This document shows, piece after piece, positions 42,407-51,796 of a stretch of DNA of 64,000 nucleotides (the stretch's first letter is position 1; each line of letters begins with the position of its first letter). The notes under the pieces were generated by a model that was not told the origin of the DNA, did not search any database, and saw only the letters and a program-made list of their open reading frames with translations. The position numbers were made by a program, and so were the translations under genes. This DNA comes from Rhodoblastus sp. 17X3 (GTDB lineage Bacteria > Pseudomonadota > Alphaproteobacteria > Rhizobiales > Beijerinckiaceae): NCBI RefSeq assembly GCF_030056575.1, contig NZ_JASHHX010000003.1:62001-126000 (forward strand). The letters run 5' to 3'.

Positions 42407-44145
42407 GCGGCTGGGATCTCTCTTGCCGGGATTGGGAGCAGCGCCTTCGCGAAGGTCGCTCCCTCGTTCCTGATCTTCCGCTCGATCACGCTGCGGCCGA
42501 GCGCGCGGTGCAGGTCTTCAACCTACTTCGGCTGCCCGACGTCCAGGGCAACCCGCTGCTGGCCGACGCCGCGGGCGAATGGTTCCGCGACATCGTCCGC
42601 GCCATCTTCGGCTCGTGGGACGAACAGGCTCAGATCCGTCACATCCGCGAGCTCTTCGCTCTCGTCGGCAAGAAAAACAGCAAGACCACCTATAGCGCGG
42701 GCCTCGGCCTCACCTGGCTGCTGCTCAACAAGCGCCCGAAAGCATCGGGCATCATCGTGGCGCCGACGCAGGACATCGCCGACATCGCCTTCGAAGCCGC
42801 GCAGGGCATGATCCAGCTCAACCCGAGCCTGCGCGACGTCCGGCTGCATGTTCAAAACCATCTCAAGAAGATCACCAACCGGATGACGGGTGCGACGCTC
42901 GAGATCTTCACCTTCGATTCGAATGTGCTTACCGGGCAGAAAGCCGCATTCTGGCTGCTAGACGAGCTTCACGTTATCGGCAAGAAAGCGAAAGCAGCTT
43001 CCGCGGTCGGCCAGCTGCGCGGCGGCATGGTGTCGATCCCGGAAGCGTTCGGGATCATCATCTCGACGCAATCGGACGAAGCGCCGACGGGCATTTTCAA
43101 GTCGGATCTCAACGCGGCTCGCGGCATCCGCGACGGGCGTATCAAGACGAGCAAGACGCTCCCGGTGCTCTACGAGTTTCCGGACGCCATCGCCCGAGAC
43201 GAATCGCAATGGAGCGATCCTAAGAACTGGCCAATGGTGATGCCCAATAACGGGCGCTCGATCACCGTGGCGCGCATGCAGGAATCGCGGGCCGAAGCCG
43301 AGACCAAGGGGCGCGAGGAAATCATCCGCTGGGCCTCGCAGCATCTGAACATCCAGATCGGCGTCGGGCTCAAGACCGATAACTGGCCCGGCGCGCAATA
43401 CTGGCAGCGAAACGGCGACAAGAGCCTCACGCTCGCCGAGATCATCGAACGCTGCGACCTGCTGACGATCGGCGTCGACGGCGGCGGCCTTTACGATCTG
43501 CTTGGCTTCTCGCTGCTCGGCCGAGAAATTTACGACGCTCTCGTTCCGGTTGAGCCGGGCTCCGGCGATTATGAGGTCAGGCAAAAAACCCGCTGGCTGC
43601 ATTGGGGCTGCGCCTGGTTGCATCGCGGCGCGCTCGAGCAGCAAAAGGACGTGGCGCCGAAGTTCCTCGAACTTGAGGCGACTGGCGACCTTACCATTGT
43701 CGACGCGATGGACGATGCTTTCGAAGAGGTCGCGGATCTCATCGACGAGATCAACCAGTCCGGAAAACTCGCCAAACTCGGCTTCGACCCGGTAGGGGTC
43801 AAGGAAATCATCGATCGGATCGCCCGGCGCGGAATTTCCCAGGAGAGCGGGCAGGTCGAGGGCGTCAAGCAGGGCTACACACTGCAAGGCACCATCAAGA
43901 CCGTCGCCAACAAGCTGGCCGATGGCGACCTGACCCATTGCGGCCAGGAGCTGATGGCGTGGTGTGTCGGTAATTGCATGCTCAAGGGCTCCGATAACGC
44001 GACGATGGTCACGAAGCAGGCCAGCGGCACGGCCAAAATCGACCCGGTGATGGCGCTTTTTGACGCCGCGCATCTGATGCCAGCCGACGGCGCCGCCAAC
44101 GAAAGCATTTATTCGGAAGATCGCGGCCTCGTCGTTTTTGGCTGA
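42403..44145 (+). CDS. Terminase large subunit
   Basis: A 580-residue packaging ATPase-nuclease. The Walker A region is LFALVGKKNSKTTYSAGL (deviant, Lys-rich) near residue 86, and Walker B is AFWLLDELHVIGKK. The C-terminal nuclease has aspartates in LTIGVDGGGLYDL and DPVGVKEIIDR. It drives DNA into the prohead. The start is TTG at 42403, overlapping the preceding stop. It belongs to the HK97-type/P27-like terminases. Confidence 0.9.
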   Translation: MSGWDLSCRDWEQRLREGRSLVPDLPLDHAAAERAVQVFNLLRLPDVQGNPLLADAAGEWFRDIVRAIFGSWDEQAQIRHIRELFALVGKKNSKTTYSAGLGLTWLLLNKRPKASGIIVAPTQDIADIAFEAAQGMIQLNPSLRDVRLHVQNHLKKITNRMTGATLEIFTFDSNVLTGQKAAFWLLDELHVIGKKAKAASAVGQLRGGMVSIPEAFGIIISTQSDEAPTGIFKSDLNAARGIRDGRIKTSKTLPVLYEFPDAIARDESQWSDPKNWPMVMPNNGRSITVARMQESRAEAETKGREEIIRWASQHLNIQIGVGLKTDNWPGAQYWQRNGDKSLTLAEIIERCDLLTIGVDGGGLYDLLGFSLLGREIYDALVPVEPGSGDYEVRQKTRWLHWGCAWLHRGALEQQKDVAPKFLELEATGDLTIVDAMDDAFEEVADLIDEINQSGKLAKLGFDPVGVKEIIDRIARRGISQESGQVEGVKQGYTLQGTIKTVANKLADGDLTHCGQELMAWCVGNCMLKGSDNATMVTKQASGTAKIDPVMALFDAAHLMPADGAANESIYSEDRGLVVFG

Positions 44146-44169
44146 CCCTCCGTTTCTCAAGGAAATTCC

Positions 44170-44349
44170 ATGACCGAAGCGCCGCAGCCGCAGGCCAGAA
44201 ACTGGCACATCCGCATCGATGTCCGCGATCTCGCCGGCGGCGCCGGGCTCCTGCTCATCCTTGTCGGCGCGGCGACGATCCATTGGGGCCTGGCCGTCGC
44301 CGTCGCGGGCGCCGGGCTGTTCGCCTTCGCCTTCCGCCTGTCGCGCTGA
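44170..44349 (+). CDS. Small membrane protein between terminase and portal (59 aa)
   Basis: ATG 44170 to TGA 44349. The C-terminal half forms a hydrophobic hairpin (LLLILVGAATIHWGLAVAVA). It could be a holin-like or accessory membrane protein, but no family is recognised. It is 24 bp after terminase and 10 bp before portal, and GGAAA precedes the ATG. Confidence 0.6.
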   Translation: MTEAPQPQARNWHIRIDVRDLAGGAGLLLILVGAATIHWGLAVAVAGAGLFAFAFRLSR

Positions 44350-44359
44350 GGCCTGACCG

Positions 44360-45664
44360 ATGGGGTTCATGACCGCCATGGCGCGCGGCGGTCCATTCCG
44401 CGGCGAGAGCCTTCAGCGCTCCGATGCGACCGACGATGAGTCGGCCTGGTCGAGTTTCGGCATGTCGACGACGTCGCTCGCCGGCGTCGCGATCAACCAG
44501 CAGACGGCGCTTTGCGTCACCGCCGTGATGGCGTGCGTCACCATGCTGGCCGAAGACCTTGCCAAGCTGACGCCGCGCCTGTTCCGTCTGCGTGACGACG
44601 GCGGTCGCACCAAGGTCGTCGATCATCCGATCGCCAGGCTGTTGCGCCGCCCGAACGATTGGCAGAGTGGCTTCGAATTCCGCGAGATGATGCAGGTGAG
44701 CCTCGTCCTGCGCGGCAACGCCTATGCGCTGATCATCCGCAACCGGCGCGGCGATCCCATCCGCCTCGTGCCGATCAACGCCGACCGCTGTTGTCTCTGG
44801 GAAGCGCCGACCGGCGAAATTTTCTACCGCGTCACGCCGATGGGGTTGCATGAACTGGCGATGCTGGAGGGCCAGCCGTTCCTGATCCCGGCCTCGGATA
44901 TGCTGCATATTCGCGGCTTCTCGATGAACGGCCTGGTCGGCTCGTCGCGCATCGCCCTCGCCAGCGACGCCATCGGCCTTGCTATGGGCTACGAGCAGCA
45001 GGCCGCCCGCTGGATGGGCAATGGCTCGCGCCCTTCCGGCATCCTGACGACCGATGCGAAGCTGACCGAACCGGCGGCCAAGCGCATCAGCGACGATTGG
45101 AAAAAACTGCATGGCGGCTTGATGAACGCCGGCAAGATCGCCGTGCTGGAACAGGGTCTCAAGTTCCAGCAGATCAGCCTGTCCGCGTCGGATCTCGAAT
45201 TTATTTCCTCGCGCCAATTCCAGGTGCAGGAAATCGCCCGCATCTTCCGCGTGCCGCTGCATATGATCGGCGATCTGGCGAAATCGACGAACAACAATAT
45301 CGCGCAGCAGAGCCAGGAATACGCCAACTATACCTTGTCCGGGTTCACCGCCCGCTGGACGTCGAAATTCGACGTGACCTTCGACCTTGAGGAAGAAGGC
45401 CTCGTCATGGATTGGGATTACGCGGCCCTGACTCGCGCCGATCTCGCCAGCCGCTACAACGCCTATCGCACCGGCATCATGTCGATGTTCCTGACGCCGG
45501 ATGAAGCGCGCATCGATGACGGCCTCATGCCAATGGGCGGGGACGCCGCAAAGCTGCAAAAGCCGACGAACATGGGCGCCGGCGGGTCGCAATCGACCGG
45601 AACCAAAGCCGATGGCGGCGGCAGGCCGGACGGCGCGACCGCCGATGGATTGGGGAATGTCTGA
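44360..45664 (+). CDS. HK97-type portal protein
   Basis: A 434-residue portal forming the dodecameric DNA gate of the head. Typical parts are VMACVTMLAEDLAKLTPRLF near residue 60, FEFREMMQVSLVLRGNAYAL, PASDMLHIRGFSMNGLVGSS and the C-terminal VPLHMIGDLAKSTNNNIAQQ. The C-terminus is Gly/Pro-rich. The stop overlaps the protease start (TGATG). Confidence 0.93.
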   Translation: MGFMTAMARGGPFRGESLQRSDATDDESAWSSFGMSTTSLAGVAINQQTALCVTAVMACVTMLAEDLAKLTPRLFRLRDDGGRTKVVDHPIARLLRRPNDWQSGFEFREMMQVSLVLRGNAYALIIRNRRGDPIRLVPINADRCCLWEAPTGEIFYRVTPMGLHELAMLEGQPFLIPASDMLHIRGFSMNGLVGSSRIALASDAIGLAMGYEQQAARWMGNGSRPSGILTTDAKLTEPAAKRISDDWKKLHGGLMNAGKIAVLEQGLKFQQISLSASDLEFISSRQFQVQEIARIFRVPLHMIGDLAKSTNNNIAQQSQEYANYTLSGFTARWTSKFDVTFDLEEEGLVMDWDYAALTRADLASRYNAYRTGIMSMFLTPDEARIDDGLMPMGGDAAKLQKPTNMGAGGSQSTGTKADGGGRPDGATADGLGNV

Positions 45665-47679
45665 TGCCGGATGATTTCAGCAAATGGCTGGCTGCGCAGT
45701 CCGCCGGCGGCACAGGACAGCGCGACGTAAAGGTCCGCACGGTCGGCGCTTCGGTCGCTCGTTCCGCCGCTCCGGACAGCCGCCTCATCAGCTTCCAGTT
45801 CTCGGACCAGTCCGTCGCGCGCGACGGCCACACTATCGCGACGGACGGATGGGATTTGGCCAATTTTCTGGCCAATCCGGTCTTTCTCTGGTGTCACGAG
45901 TCGAGCAATCCGCCCGTCGGCAAGGTCGTCTCGATTGGCGCGCAGGGCTCGCGCCTGTGCGGGGATGTCGAATTCGCCGACGCGGAAACCTATCCCTTCG
46001 CCGACACCATCTTCCGCCTCTACAAGGGCGGCTTCCTCAACGCCTGCTCGGTGTCCTGGCTGCCGATCTCCTGGGCCTATTCCTCGGACAAGGCGCGCGC
46101 CGGCGGCATCGATTTCAAACGGCAGGAAATGCTCGAAATCTCCGCCGTCCCGGTTCCGGCCGCGCCGACGGCGCTGGCGACGGCGCGCACCGCCGGGATC
46201 GACACCGGCCCGCTCTATGAATGGGCTGAACGCGTCCTCGATGGCGGCGACAGGATCCTGATCCCGCGCAGCGAAGTCGAGCAGCTGCGCCGCGCCGCCA
46301 AAATGCCGGTCTTTCGGAACAAGCGCGGCGCGGATGACGCCGTTGCGAATGATCAAGCCGAATTCGATGCGGTGAAACAACAGGTCGTCGATGGCGTGGA
46401 TGCGATCATCGGCCATCTTTGCGACGATATCGAAAATGACGACCATTATGACGCCGACCAGCGCATCGATGCGATCGCAGCCGTCAAGACGGTCGGTGAA
46501 ATCGCCAAGGCTGCTTATTCCGAAACGGAAATTCAGCAGAACAGGAAGCGGTTCAACGAAGACCAGCCGCGCGACGAAAATGGAAAATTTGCGTCCGGAG
46601 GCGGATCGTCTAGTTCGTCAGGAGATTCCGAAAGTTCTTCTGAGCCGCTGACAAAGCAACAGCGGATGCAAAAGGCGGTCGACAAGCTCGCCAAAGGAAC
46701 CGCCTTGGTGATGGCGGGCCATATTGCCTTGGCCATCGCACGGGCTGCGGCAGGAACTGCGGAGGGCGCCGTTGTAGGAGGCCCGGTTGGCGCGGTTGTC
46801 GGAATGGCCCTGTTCTCCGGCGCCACGACAATGGTCAGCGCCTGCACCGATATCGCGCATGTCGCGATCGACCATTTCATCGATCCCGGCGCGCACAAGG
46901 ATGCATTCAAGCAGTGGGCGTTCGAAGCGGGCCAAAATATGGAACAGCGCGTCGCCGATGCGTTCGGGTTCGGCGATGGCGGATCGAATGGAAGGAAAGC
47001 GGCAATGGCCGGGAAGCGAAATATTGCCGCCAATGGCTCGGCGGGCGCGGCGAAACTGCCGAAGCGCGGGCTTTACGAAGTCTCCTGGCTGGCCTCGATC
47101 CTGTCCGAGCTCGGCTATGTCAAGGCTTGGACCGATGACGAGGCCGCATGGGAAGGCGACGGCTCGAAAGTGCCGGCCATGCTGCAGGAGGCTCTCAAGC
47201 AGCTTGGCGCGGCGCTCGTCGCGATGACCGAGGAGGAAGTCGCCGAACTGCTCGCCAGTTTTGACGCGCCGGGCCAGGAGGGCGCCGAAGAGACGGTCGA
47301 AATGCGCGCCGCGGGCCTGCGCCGCGCCGCATTCCGCCGCCTGCGCCGGCTCGATCCCGCCGCACTTTCCGCAGTCAATAGCGCCATGGCCGCCCATTTG
47401 CGCGGCGAGACCGTCGCTTTCTCGCGCGCCAAAGCCGCGCCGGTTGCGTTCAAGCGCGCCGGCAAGGTGCTGTCGTCCGAAAGCGCGTCCAGGCTGGAAG
47501 AGATCCATGGGGCGGCGGAAAGCTGCCGCGCCATGCTGCGCGCCTTCATCGACGAAGCGTGCGGCGCCCCGCAGGACGACACCCAGGATACAGACGACAC
47601 GAACGCCGACGACGCCGAGGCCCGCGCGCTGCGCGCCCGCCGCGCCCGCGCCCGCCGCCACGCCTTCACGGCGGCCTGA
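45664..47679 (+). CDS. Prohead protease fused to scaffold-like region, with inserted module
   Basis: A 671-residue protein. Residues 30-190 are an HK97-type prohead protease (S78), with catalytic His in FLWCHES and Ser in NACSVSWLP. Residues 215-300 are helical and acidic. An insert at about 297-450 starts PRDENGKFASGGG, then a Ser-rich linker and a glycine-zipper hydrophobic stretch (EGAVVGGPVGAVVGMALFSG). After it a scaffold-like C-terminal part resumes (GLYEVSWLASILSELGYV) and ends in an Arg-rich tail. Protease plus scaffold is known for this family; the inserted module is unusual. Confidence 0.82.
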   Translation: MPDDFSKWLAAQSAGGTGQRDVKVRTVGASVARSAAPDSRLISFQFSDQSVARDGHTIATDGWDLANFLANPVFLWCHESSNPPVGKVVSIGAQGSRLCGDVEFADAETYPFADTIFRLYKGGFLNACSVSWLPISWAYSSDKARAGGIDFKRQEMLEISAVPVPAAPTALATARTAGIDTGPLYEWAERVLDGGDRILIPRSEVEQLRRAAKMPVFRNKRGADDAVANDQAEFDAVKQQVVDGVDAIIGHLCDDIENDDHYDADQRIDAIAAVKTVGEIAKAAYSETEIQQNRKRFNEDQPRDENGKFASGGGSSSSSGDSESSSEPLTKQQRMQKAVDKLAKGTALVMAGHIALAIARAAAGTAEGAVVGGPVGAVVGMALFSGATTMVSACTDIAHVAIDHFIDPGAHKDAFKQWAFEAGQNMEQRVADAFGFGDGGSNGRKAAMAGKRNIAANGSAGAAKLPKRGLYEVSWLASILSELGYVKAWTDDEAAWEGDGSKVPAMLQEALKQLGAALVAMTEEEVAELLASFDAPGQEGAEETVEMRAAGLRRAAFRRLRRLDPAALSAVNSAMAAHLRGETVAFSRAKAAPVAFKRAGKVLSSESASRLEEIHGAAESCRAMLRAFIDEACGAPQDDTQDTDDTNADDAEARALRARRARARRHAFTAA

Positions 47680-47704
47680 GACTTAGAAAACCTTTTTCGC
47701 CAAT

Positions 47705-47746
47705 CCCTCGCTTCAACGAGGGCCATCCTGCTCGCCCGAGCGGGCT
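47705..47746 (+). other. Hairpins between protease and capsid genes
   Basis: CCCTCG/CGAGGG (47705-47722) and a second GC-rich palindrome near 47730-47746 occupy the 91-bp gap. They could act as mRNA-processing or stabilising elements upstream of the highly expressed capsid gene. Confidence 0.4.
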
Positions 47747-47770
47747 CTCTAGACCTGACAAGGACATCAC

Positions 47771-49171
47771 ATGGATAAGCTCGCTGAGCTGCGCCGTAAA
47801 CTCGGCGCGCTGACCGATGAACTGAATTCCGACGCCATCATCTCCGACGCCGCCCTGTTCGACGCCAAGGAGGCCGAAATCCGCGCGACGACCGAAGCCA
47901 TCGCGCGTCTGGAAACCGCCCAGCAGCGCGCCGCCGCACTCGCCAAGCCGGCCATCGGCGTTCATGGCGCCGCCGCATCCGGCGCCGAGGCCGCCGCCGA
48001 CGCCGGCGCGCGCACCATGTCGGCCATGGCCAATGAGCTCGCCGCGCTGCCGCGCCGCTCCGGCCAGAAGCCCGATTTCTCCGACGCCATTTCGGTCGCT
48101 CGCCGCGGCCTCAATTTCGGCCTCGATACGTCCCGGCACTTCCGCAGCTTCGGCGAACAGCTGCAGGCCATCGCCAATTATTACACCAGCCGCGGTTCGA
48201 ACACCGATGGCCGCCTGGTGCGCGCCCCCACCGGCGCCGGCGAGGTCGATCCGACCGGCGGCGGCTTCCTCGTCCAGGTCGATTTCGCCGCCGCCGTCTT
48301 CATGATCGCGCATAACATGGGCGAAATCCTTTCGCGCGTGAACAAGATCCCGATCTCCGCCAACGCCAACGGGCTGAAGATCCCGGGCGTCGACGAAACC
48401 AGCCGCGCCACCGGCTCGCGCTGGGGCGGCGTGCAGTCGAACTGGGCGGCCGAAGGCATCGCGGGAACGGAAAGCCGTCCGAAATTCCGCCTGATCGAAT
48501 TCGATCTGAAGAAGCTCATCTCCAAGATGACCATGACGGACGAGCTCCTGCAGGACTCGACCGCTTTGACCGCGATCGCCTCGCAGGCCTTCTCGGAAGA
48601 AATCATGTTCATGACTGAGGACGCCATCTTCGAGGGCACCGGCGCCGGCCAGCCGCTCGGCATCATCAATTCCGGCGCGCTCGTGACCGTCGCGAAGCAG
48701 ACCGGCCAGGCCGCCGCCACGATCGTCAAGGAAAACATCGACGCCATGTGGTCGCGCATGGCGCCGCGCTCGCGCAAGAACGCCATCTGGCTCATCAACC
48801 AGGATATCGAGCCGCAGCTCAACCAGATGAACCAGGCGGTCGGCACTGGCGGCCAGCTGGTCTATCTGCCGCCGGGCGGCATCGCCAACGCCCCGAACGC
48901 CACCCTCTACGGCCGCGAGCTGGTCGCGACCGAATATAACTCGGCGCTCGGCGCAGTCGGCGACATCGCGCTGGTCGATCTCAGCCAATACACGATCGTC
49001 GACAAGGGCGGCGTGCAGATGGCGACCTCGATGCATGTCGCGTTCGATACCGATGAAATGCGCTTCCGCATCACCTACCGCGTCGATGGCAAGCCCATGT
49101 GGGCCGCGCCGGTCACGCCGTTCAAGGGCTCGCTGACCAAATCGCCCTTCGTCGCGCTCGCCGCGCGCTGA
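47771..49171 (+). CDS. HK97-type major capsid protein
   Basis: A 466-residue capsid protein. An N-terminal coiled-coil delta domain (residues 1-60, KLAELRRKLGALTDELNSDA) would be removed by the protease. The HK97 fold follows, with FLVQVDFAAAVFMIAHNMGE, SKMTMTDELLQDS, GTGAGQPLGIINSGALV, and ILWLINQD-like NAIWLINQDIEPQLNQM. AAGGACATCAC precedes the ATG. Confidence 0.94.
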   Translation: MDKLAELRRKLGALTDELNSDAIISDAALFDAKEAEIRATTEAIARLETAQQRAAALAKPAIGVHGAAASGAEAAADAGARTMSAMANELAALPRRSGQKPDFSDAISVARRGLNFGLDTSRHFRSFGEQLQAIANYYTSRGSNTDGRLVRAPTGAGEVDPTGGGFLVQVDFAAAVFMIAHNMGEILSRVNKIPISANANGLKIPGVDETSRATGSRWGGVQSNWAAEGIAGTESRPKFRLIEFDLKKLISKMTMTDELLQDSTALTAIASQAFSEEIMFMTEDAIFEGTGAGQPLGIINSGALVTVAKQTGQAAATIVKENIDAMWSRMAPRSRKNAIWLINQDIEPQLNQMNQAVGTGGQLVYLPPGGIANAPNATLYGRELVATEYNSALGAVGDIALVDLSQYTIVDKGGVQMATSMHVAFDTDEMRFRITYRVDGKPMWAAPVTPFKGSLTKSPFVALAAR

Positions 49172-49189
49172 TCCTGGCGTCCAGCTGCT

Positions 49190-49214
49190 CGCCCCGGGCC
49201 TGACGCCCGGGGCG
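49190..49214 (+). terminator. Hairpin after capsid gene
   Basis: CGCCCCGGGC/GCCCGGGGCG, a perfect 10-bp stem with a 5-base loop, 18 bases after the capsid stop. There is no T-tract, so partial termination or 3'-end protection of capsid mRNA are both possible. Confidence 0.5.
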
Positions 49215-49248
49215 CTTCCTCCCAATTCAAACTTTCGGAGACGCCGAC

Positions 49249-49734
49249 ATGGCTCGCCAGACTTCGCTTCCCTATCAGTTCCCGCCGGTCGCGCTGCTTG
49301 CGCCGGCCGCCGACGCCGCGGGGCGCACCAGCGCCTATCGCAACCTCAAGAACGCCCACAAGGCCTACGTCATCGCCCACGTCAATCAGGGCAACGCCGC
49401 CACTGTCGCCCTGACGCTGACGCAGGCCAAGGACGTCGCCGGTACGGGCGCCAAGGCCATCAGCACGGCCATGCCGATCTGGCTGCAGGCCGACACGTCC
49501 GTCTCCGACGCCAACGCCGTCCAGACCGCCGCGGCGAGCTTCACCACCGACGCCACGACCAAGGACAAGATCGTCATCTTCGAAATCGTGCCCGAGGCCG
49601 TGCTCGACGTCGCCAATGGCTTCAAGACCATCGCCCTCACCACGGGCGCGTCCAACGCCGCCAACATCACCGAGGCGACGCTGATCGTGCTCGAGCAATA
49701 TCAGGGCGCCTCGGCTCCTTCGACCTACGCCTGA
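49249..49734 (+). CDS. Phage structural protein, probably head-associated
   Basis: A 161-residue Ala/Thr-rich beta protein (KAYVIAHVNQGNAATVALTL) of a type often found directly after the capsid gene. It may be a decoration protein, inferred from position and from its own flanking hairpins that suggest high expression. No family name is certain. Confidence 0.65.
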   Translation: MARQTSLPYQFPPVALLAPAADAAGRTSAYRNLKNAHKAYVIAHVNQGNAATVALTLTQAKDVAGTGAKAISTAMPIWLQADTSVSDANAVQTAAASFTTDATTKDKIVIFEIVPEAVLDVANGFKTIALTTGASNAANITEATLIVLEQYQGASAPSTYA

Positions 49735-49741
49735 CCTCGCT

Positions 49742-49762
49742 GGAGCGGCCTTTCGCCGCTCC
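49742..49762 (+). terminator. Hairpin after head-associated gene
   Basis: GGAGCGGC/GCCGCTCC forms a perfect 8-bp stem with loop CTTTC, followed by GGTCCCCTTTC. It is similar in placement to the hairpin after the capsid gene. Confidence 0.5.
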
Positions 49763-49828
49763 GGTCCCCTTTCACGGAATCGCCTTTGCGGCGGCCGGTT
49801 CAACGGCCGGTTCTGGAGACTGACAATC

Positions 49829-50581
49829 ATGGGCACTCGTTCGCGCTACGAAGCCGGGGTTCTTCGCTTCTTCGACGACGCCAGTTTCGAAACCTCGCTT
49901 TCGATGGCGGCGCTGTTCTTCCAGGAAGATTTTATCGGCGCCGGCCACGGCGGAATTCCTGCCTCGGGGTCGCCGTCAGTCGGCTATCCCTGGGTCAAGA
50001 AAATCGTCGGCGCGGCGCCGCCGACGCTGGCGCTCGTCGCCAATGCGGCGGGCGGCCAGGTGCAGTCGGCCCTGACGGCGACCTCGGAAAAGCAGGAGGC
50101 GACGCTCTACTGGAATGATTCGCTGGCGATCGACATGACCAAGAAGGCTGTGGTCGAGATCCGCGCCGCCCTGACCGTTCCGCCCTCGGCCGCCGGCGTG
50201 CAGTTCGTGCTTGGCCTGGCCTCGAGCTGGATCGATGGGCCGGACAATAACTCCTATTATGTCGAGTTTGGCGCGACGGCCAACAACAGCCTTCTGGTGC
50301 GCTCCAAGGATGGCGTGACGACCAATTCGCTCGCCGCGTCGAACGCTGGCGCGGCGGTCGCTCTCGATACGGCGTTCCACCTGTTCCGCATCGACGCCTC
50401 GGACGCGACCGATGTCGGTTTCTACTTCGATGGCGCCCGCGTCAACGCCGCCAAGTCGGTCGCCTTCGCCGCCACCGGCGCCAACGCGATCCTGCAGCCC
50501 TATGTCTCGGTCTACAAACCCTCGGGCACGGGGCTAGCGACGGCGCTGATCGACAAGGTCGACGTCTGGGCCGGCCGCTGA
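49829..50581 (+). CDS. Phage structural protein with LamG-like beta fold
   Basis: A 250-residue protein. The pattern KKAVVEIRAALTVPPSAAGV, then NSYYVEFGATANNSLLVRSK and a C-terminal LIDKVDVWAG suggests a concanavalin/LamG-like jelly roll, often found in phage surface proteins. It may decorate the head or bind carbohydrates. The TGATG at its end couples it to a tiny downstream frame. Confidence 0.6.
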   Translation: MGTRSRYEAGVLRFFDDASFETSLSMAALFFQEDFIGAGHGGIPASGSPSVGYPWVKKIVGAAPPTLALVANAAGGQVQSALTATSEKQEATLYWNDSLAIDMTKKAVVEIRAALTVPPSAAGVQFVLGLASSWIDGPDNNSYYVEFGATANNSLLVRSKDGVTTNSLAASNAGAAVALDTAFHLFRIDASDATDVGFYFDGARVNAAKSVAFAATGANAILQPYVSVYKPSGTGLATALIDKVDVWAGR

Positions 50582-50760
50582 TGCAGCCAAGAACGATAAA
50601 CCGGATGGCGCGGCCTGAACAAGGCCGCGTTCCGCCCGGGGCGGAGAACCGCAAGGCGCCCAATGGCGGCGCCGTCGAAGGCCCCGCGCAGGCGGAACAG
50701 CCGCCGCGCCATGACGCCACGCGCGCCGGACGGCCGTCGCAGGATCGGAGACAGTCATGA
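50581..50760 (+). CDS. Possible small ORF (59 aa)
   Basis: ATG 50581 to TGA 50760 overlaps both neighbours (TGATG and ATGA). The peptide is proline- and arginine-rich and disordered. The DNA includes an inverted repeat CGCGGCCT/AGGCCGCG at about 50609-50630, resembling the intergenic hairpins of this cluster. It may thus be a spacer instead of a gene. Confidence 0.35.
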   Translation: MQPRTINRMARPEQGRVPPGAENRKAPNGGAVEGPAQAEQPPRHDATRAGRPSQDRRQS

Positions 50761-51104
50761 GCTTCCCCACTTTGATCCCCGCGCCGATCGCCAGCGGGCA
50801 GGCGCTGTCGGGCCAGATCGATCTCGGCGACAAGACCCTTGTCGGTATCATCATGCCGGCGGCGTGGACCGCCGCAGGCCTCACCTTTCAGGTCTCGCCG
50901 GATGGCGGCGCGACTTTCATTGAGCACACCAACAGCGCCGGAGCCGCGACCAATTTCACCGTCGCGGCCAGCCAATATATCGCCGTCGATCCCGCGCTCT
51001 GGCGCGGCGTCAATTCGCTCAAGCTGCGCTCCGGCACGTCCGGCGCGCCCGTCAACCAGGGCGCGCTGGCGGCGATCATTCTCGTCGTGCGGCCGGTGCT
51101 CTGA
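50757..51104 (+). CDS. Hypothetical phage structural protein (115 aa)
   Basis: A beta-rich protein (TFQVSPDGGATFIEHTNSAG, then GALAAIILVVRP) of a type seen in head-tail clusters of alphaproteobacterial siphophages. The role is unknown. The ATG overlaps the preceding TGA. Confidence 0.6.
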   Translation: MSFPTLIPAPIASGQALSGQIDLGDKTLVGIIMPAAWTAAGLTFQVSPDGGATFIEHTNSAGAATNFTVAASQYIAVDPALWRGVNSLKLRSGTSGAPVNQGALAAIILVVRPVL

Positions 51105-51106
51105 TC

Positions 51107-51796
51107 ATGACGGGCTTTCAGAAGCCGCTCACCACGATCGTCACGCCGGCGTCCAGCTTCGGACTGATCGACCTGACGACGTTGAAGAGCGATCTTGGCG
51201 TCAAGATCAAGGACGATGACGCCTTTCTGAACCGGCTCATTTCTCGGGCCTCGGCGGCGATCGTGCAATTCTGCAACCGCGATCTCGTGCCGCAGACCTA
51301 TCTCGATCAATTCTTCCCGGAACGCGATTCCTGGCCGCGCGCGTCGATCGGCGGCGAGGAGCCGCTTCAGCTCGCCCGCTGGCCCTTGTGCCAGCTGCCC
51401 ATTGTGCCGCCGGCCACATCCGCCGCCCCGGCGGTCGTCTCGGTCGTCGAGGACGGCGTCACGCTGGTCGAGGGCGTCGATTTCCTGTCCGACCCGGAAA
51501 ACGCCAGGCTGATCCGGCTTGACGCCAATGGTTATCCGACGCGCTGGCGCGCCCAGCCGATCGCAGTGACCTATTCCGCGGGCTATGCGCCGATCCCGAA
51601 TGACGTCGTCGAGGCCTGCGAAATGCATGTTCTCTCGCGCTACAAGGCGCGCGGCCGCGACCTCACGGTCCGGTCCCAGACGCTGACCGGCGTGTTCCAG
51701 GCGCAATATTGGGGCGACCCGGCGAAAGGCGCGATGAACGTCATGGATATGCTTGCCCCGACCTTGCTGAATTATCGCGTCCCGGTGGTCGGCTGA
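51107..51796 (+). CDS. Head-tail connector protein (gp6-like)
   Basis: A 229-residue protein with the gp6-type helical start (LTTLKSDLGVKIKDDDAFLN, LISRASAAIVQFCNRDLVPQ) and a later YSAGYAPIPNDVVEACEMHV. Gp6-like proteins form a ring under the portal. The stop overlaps the next ATG (TGATGG). Confidence 0.8.
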   Translation: MTGFQKPLTTIVTPASSFGLIDLTTLKSDLGVKIKDDDAFLNRLISRASAAIVQFCNRDLVPQTYLDQFFPERDSWPRASIGGEEPLQLARWPLCQLPIVPPATSAAPAVVSVVEDGVTLVEGVDFLSDPENARLIRLDANGYPTRWRAQPIAVTYSAGYAPIPNDVVEACEMHVLSRYKARGRDLTVRSQTLTGVFQAQYWGDPAKGAMNVMDMLAPTLLNYRVPVVG

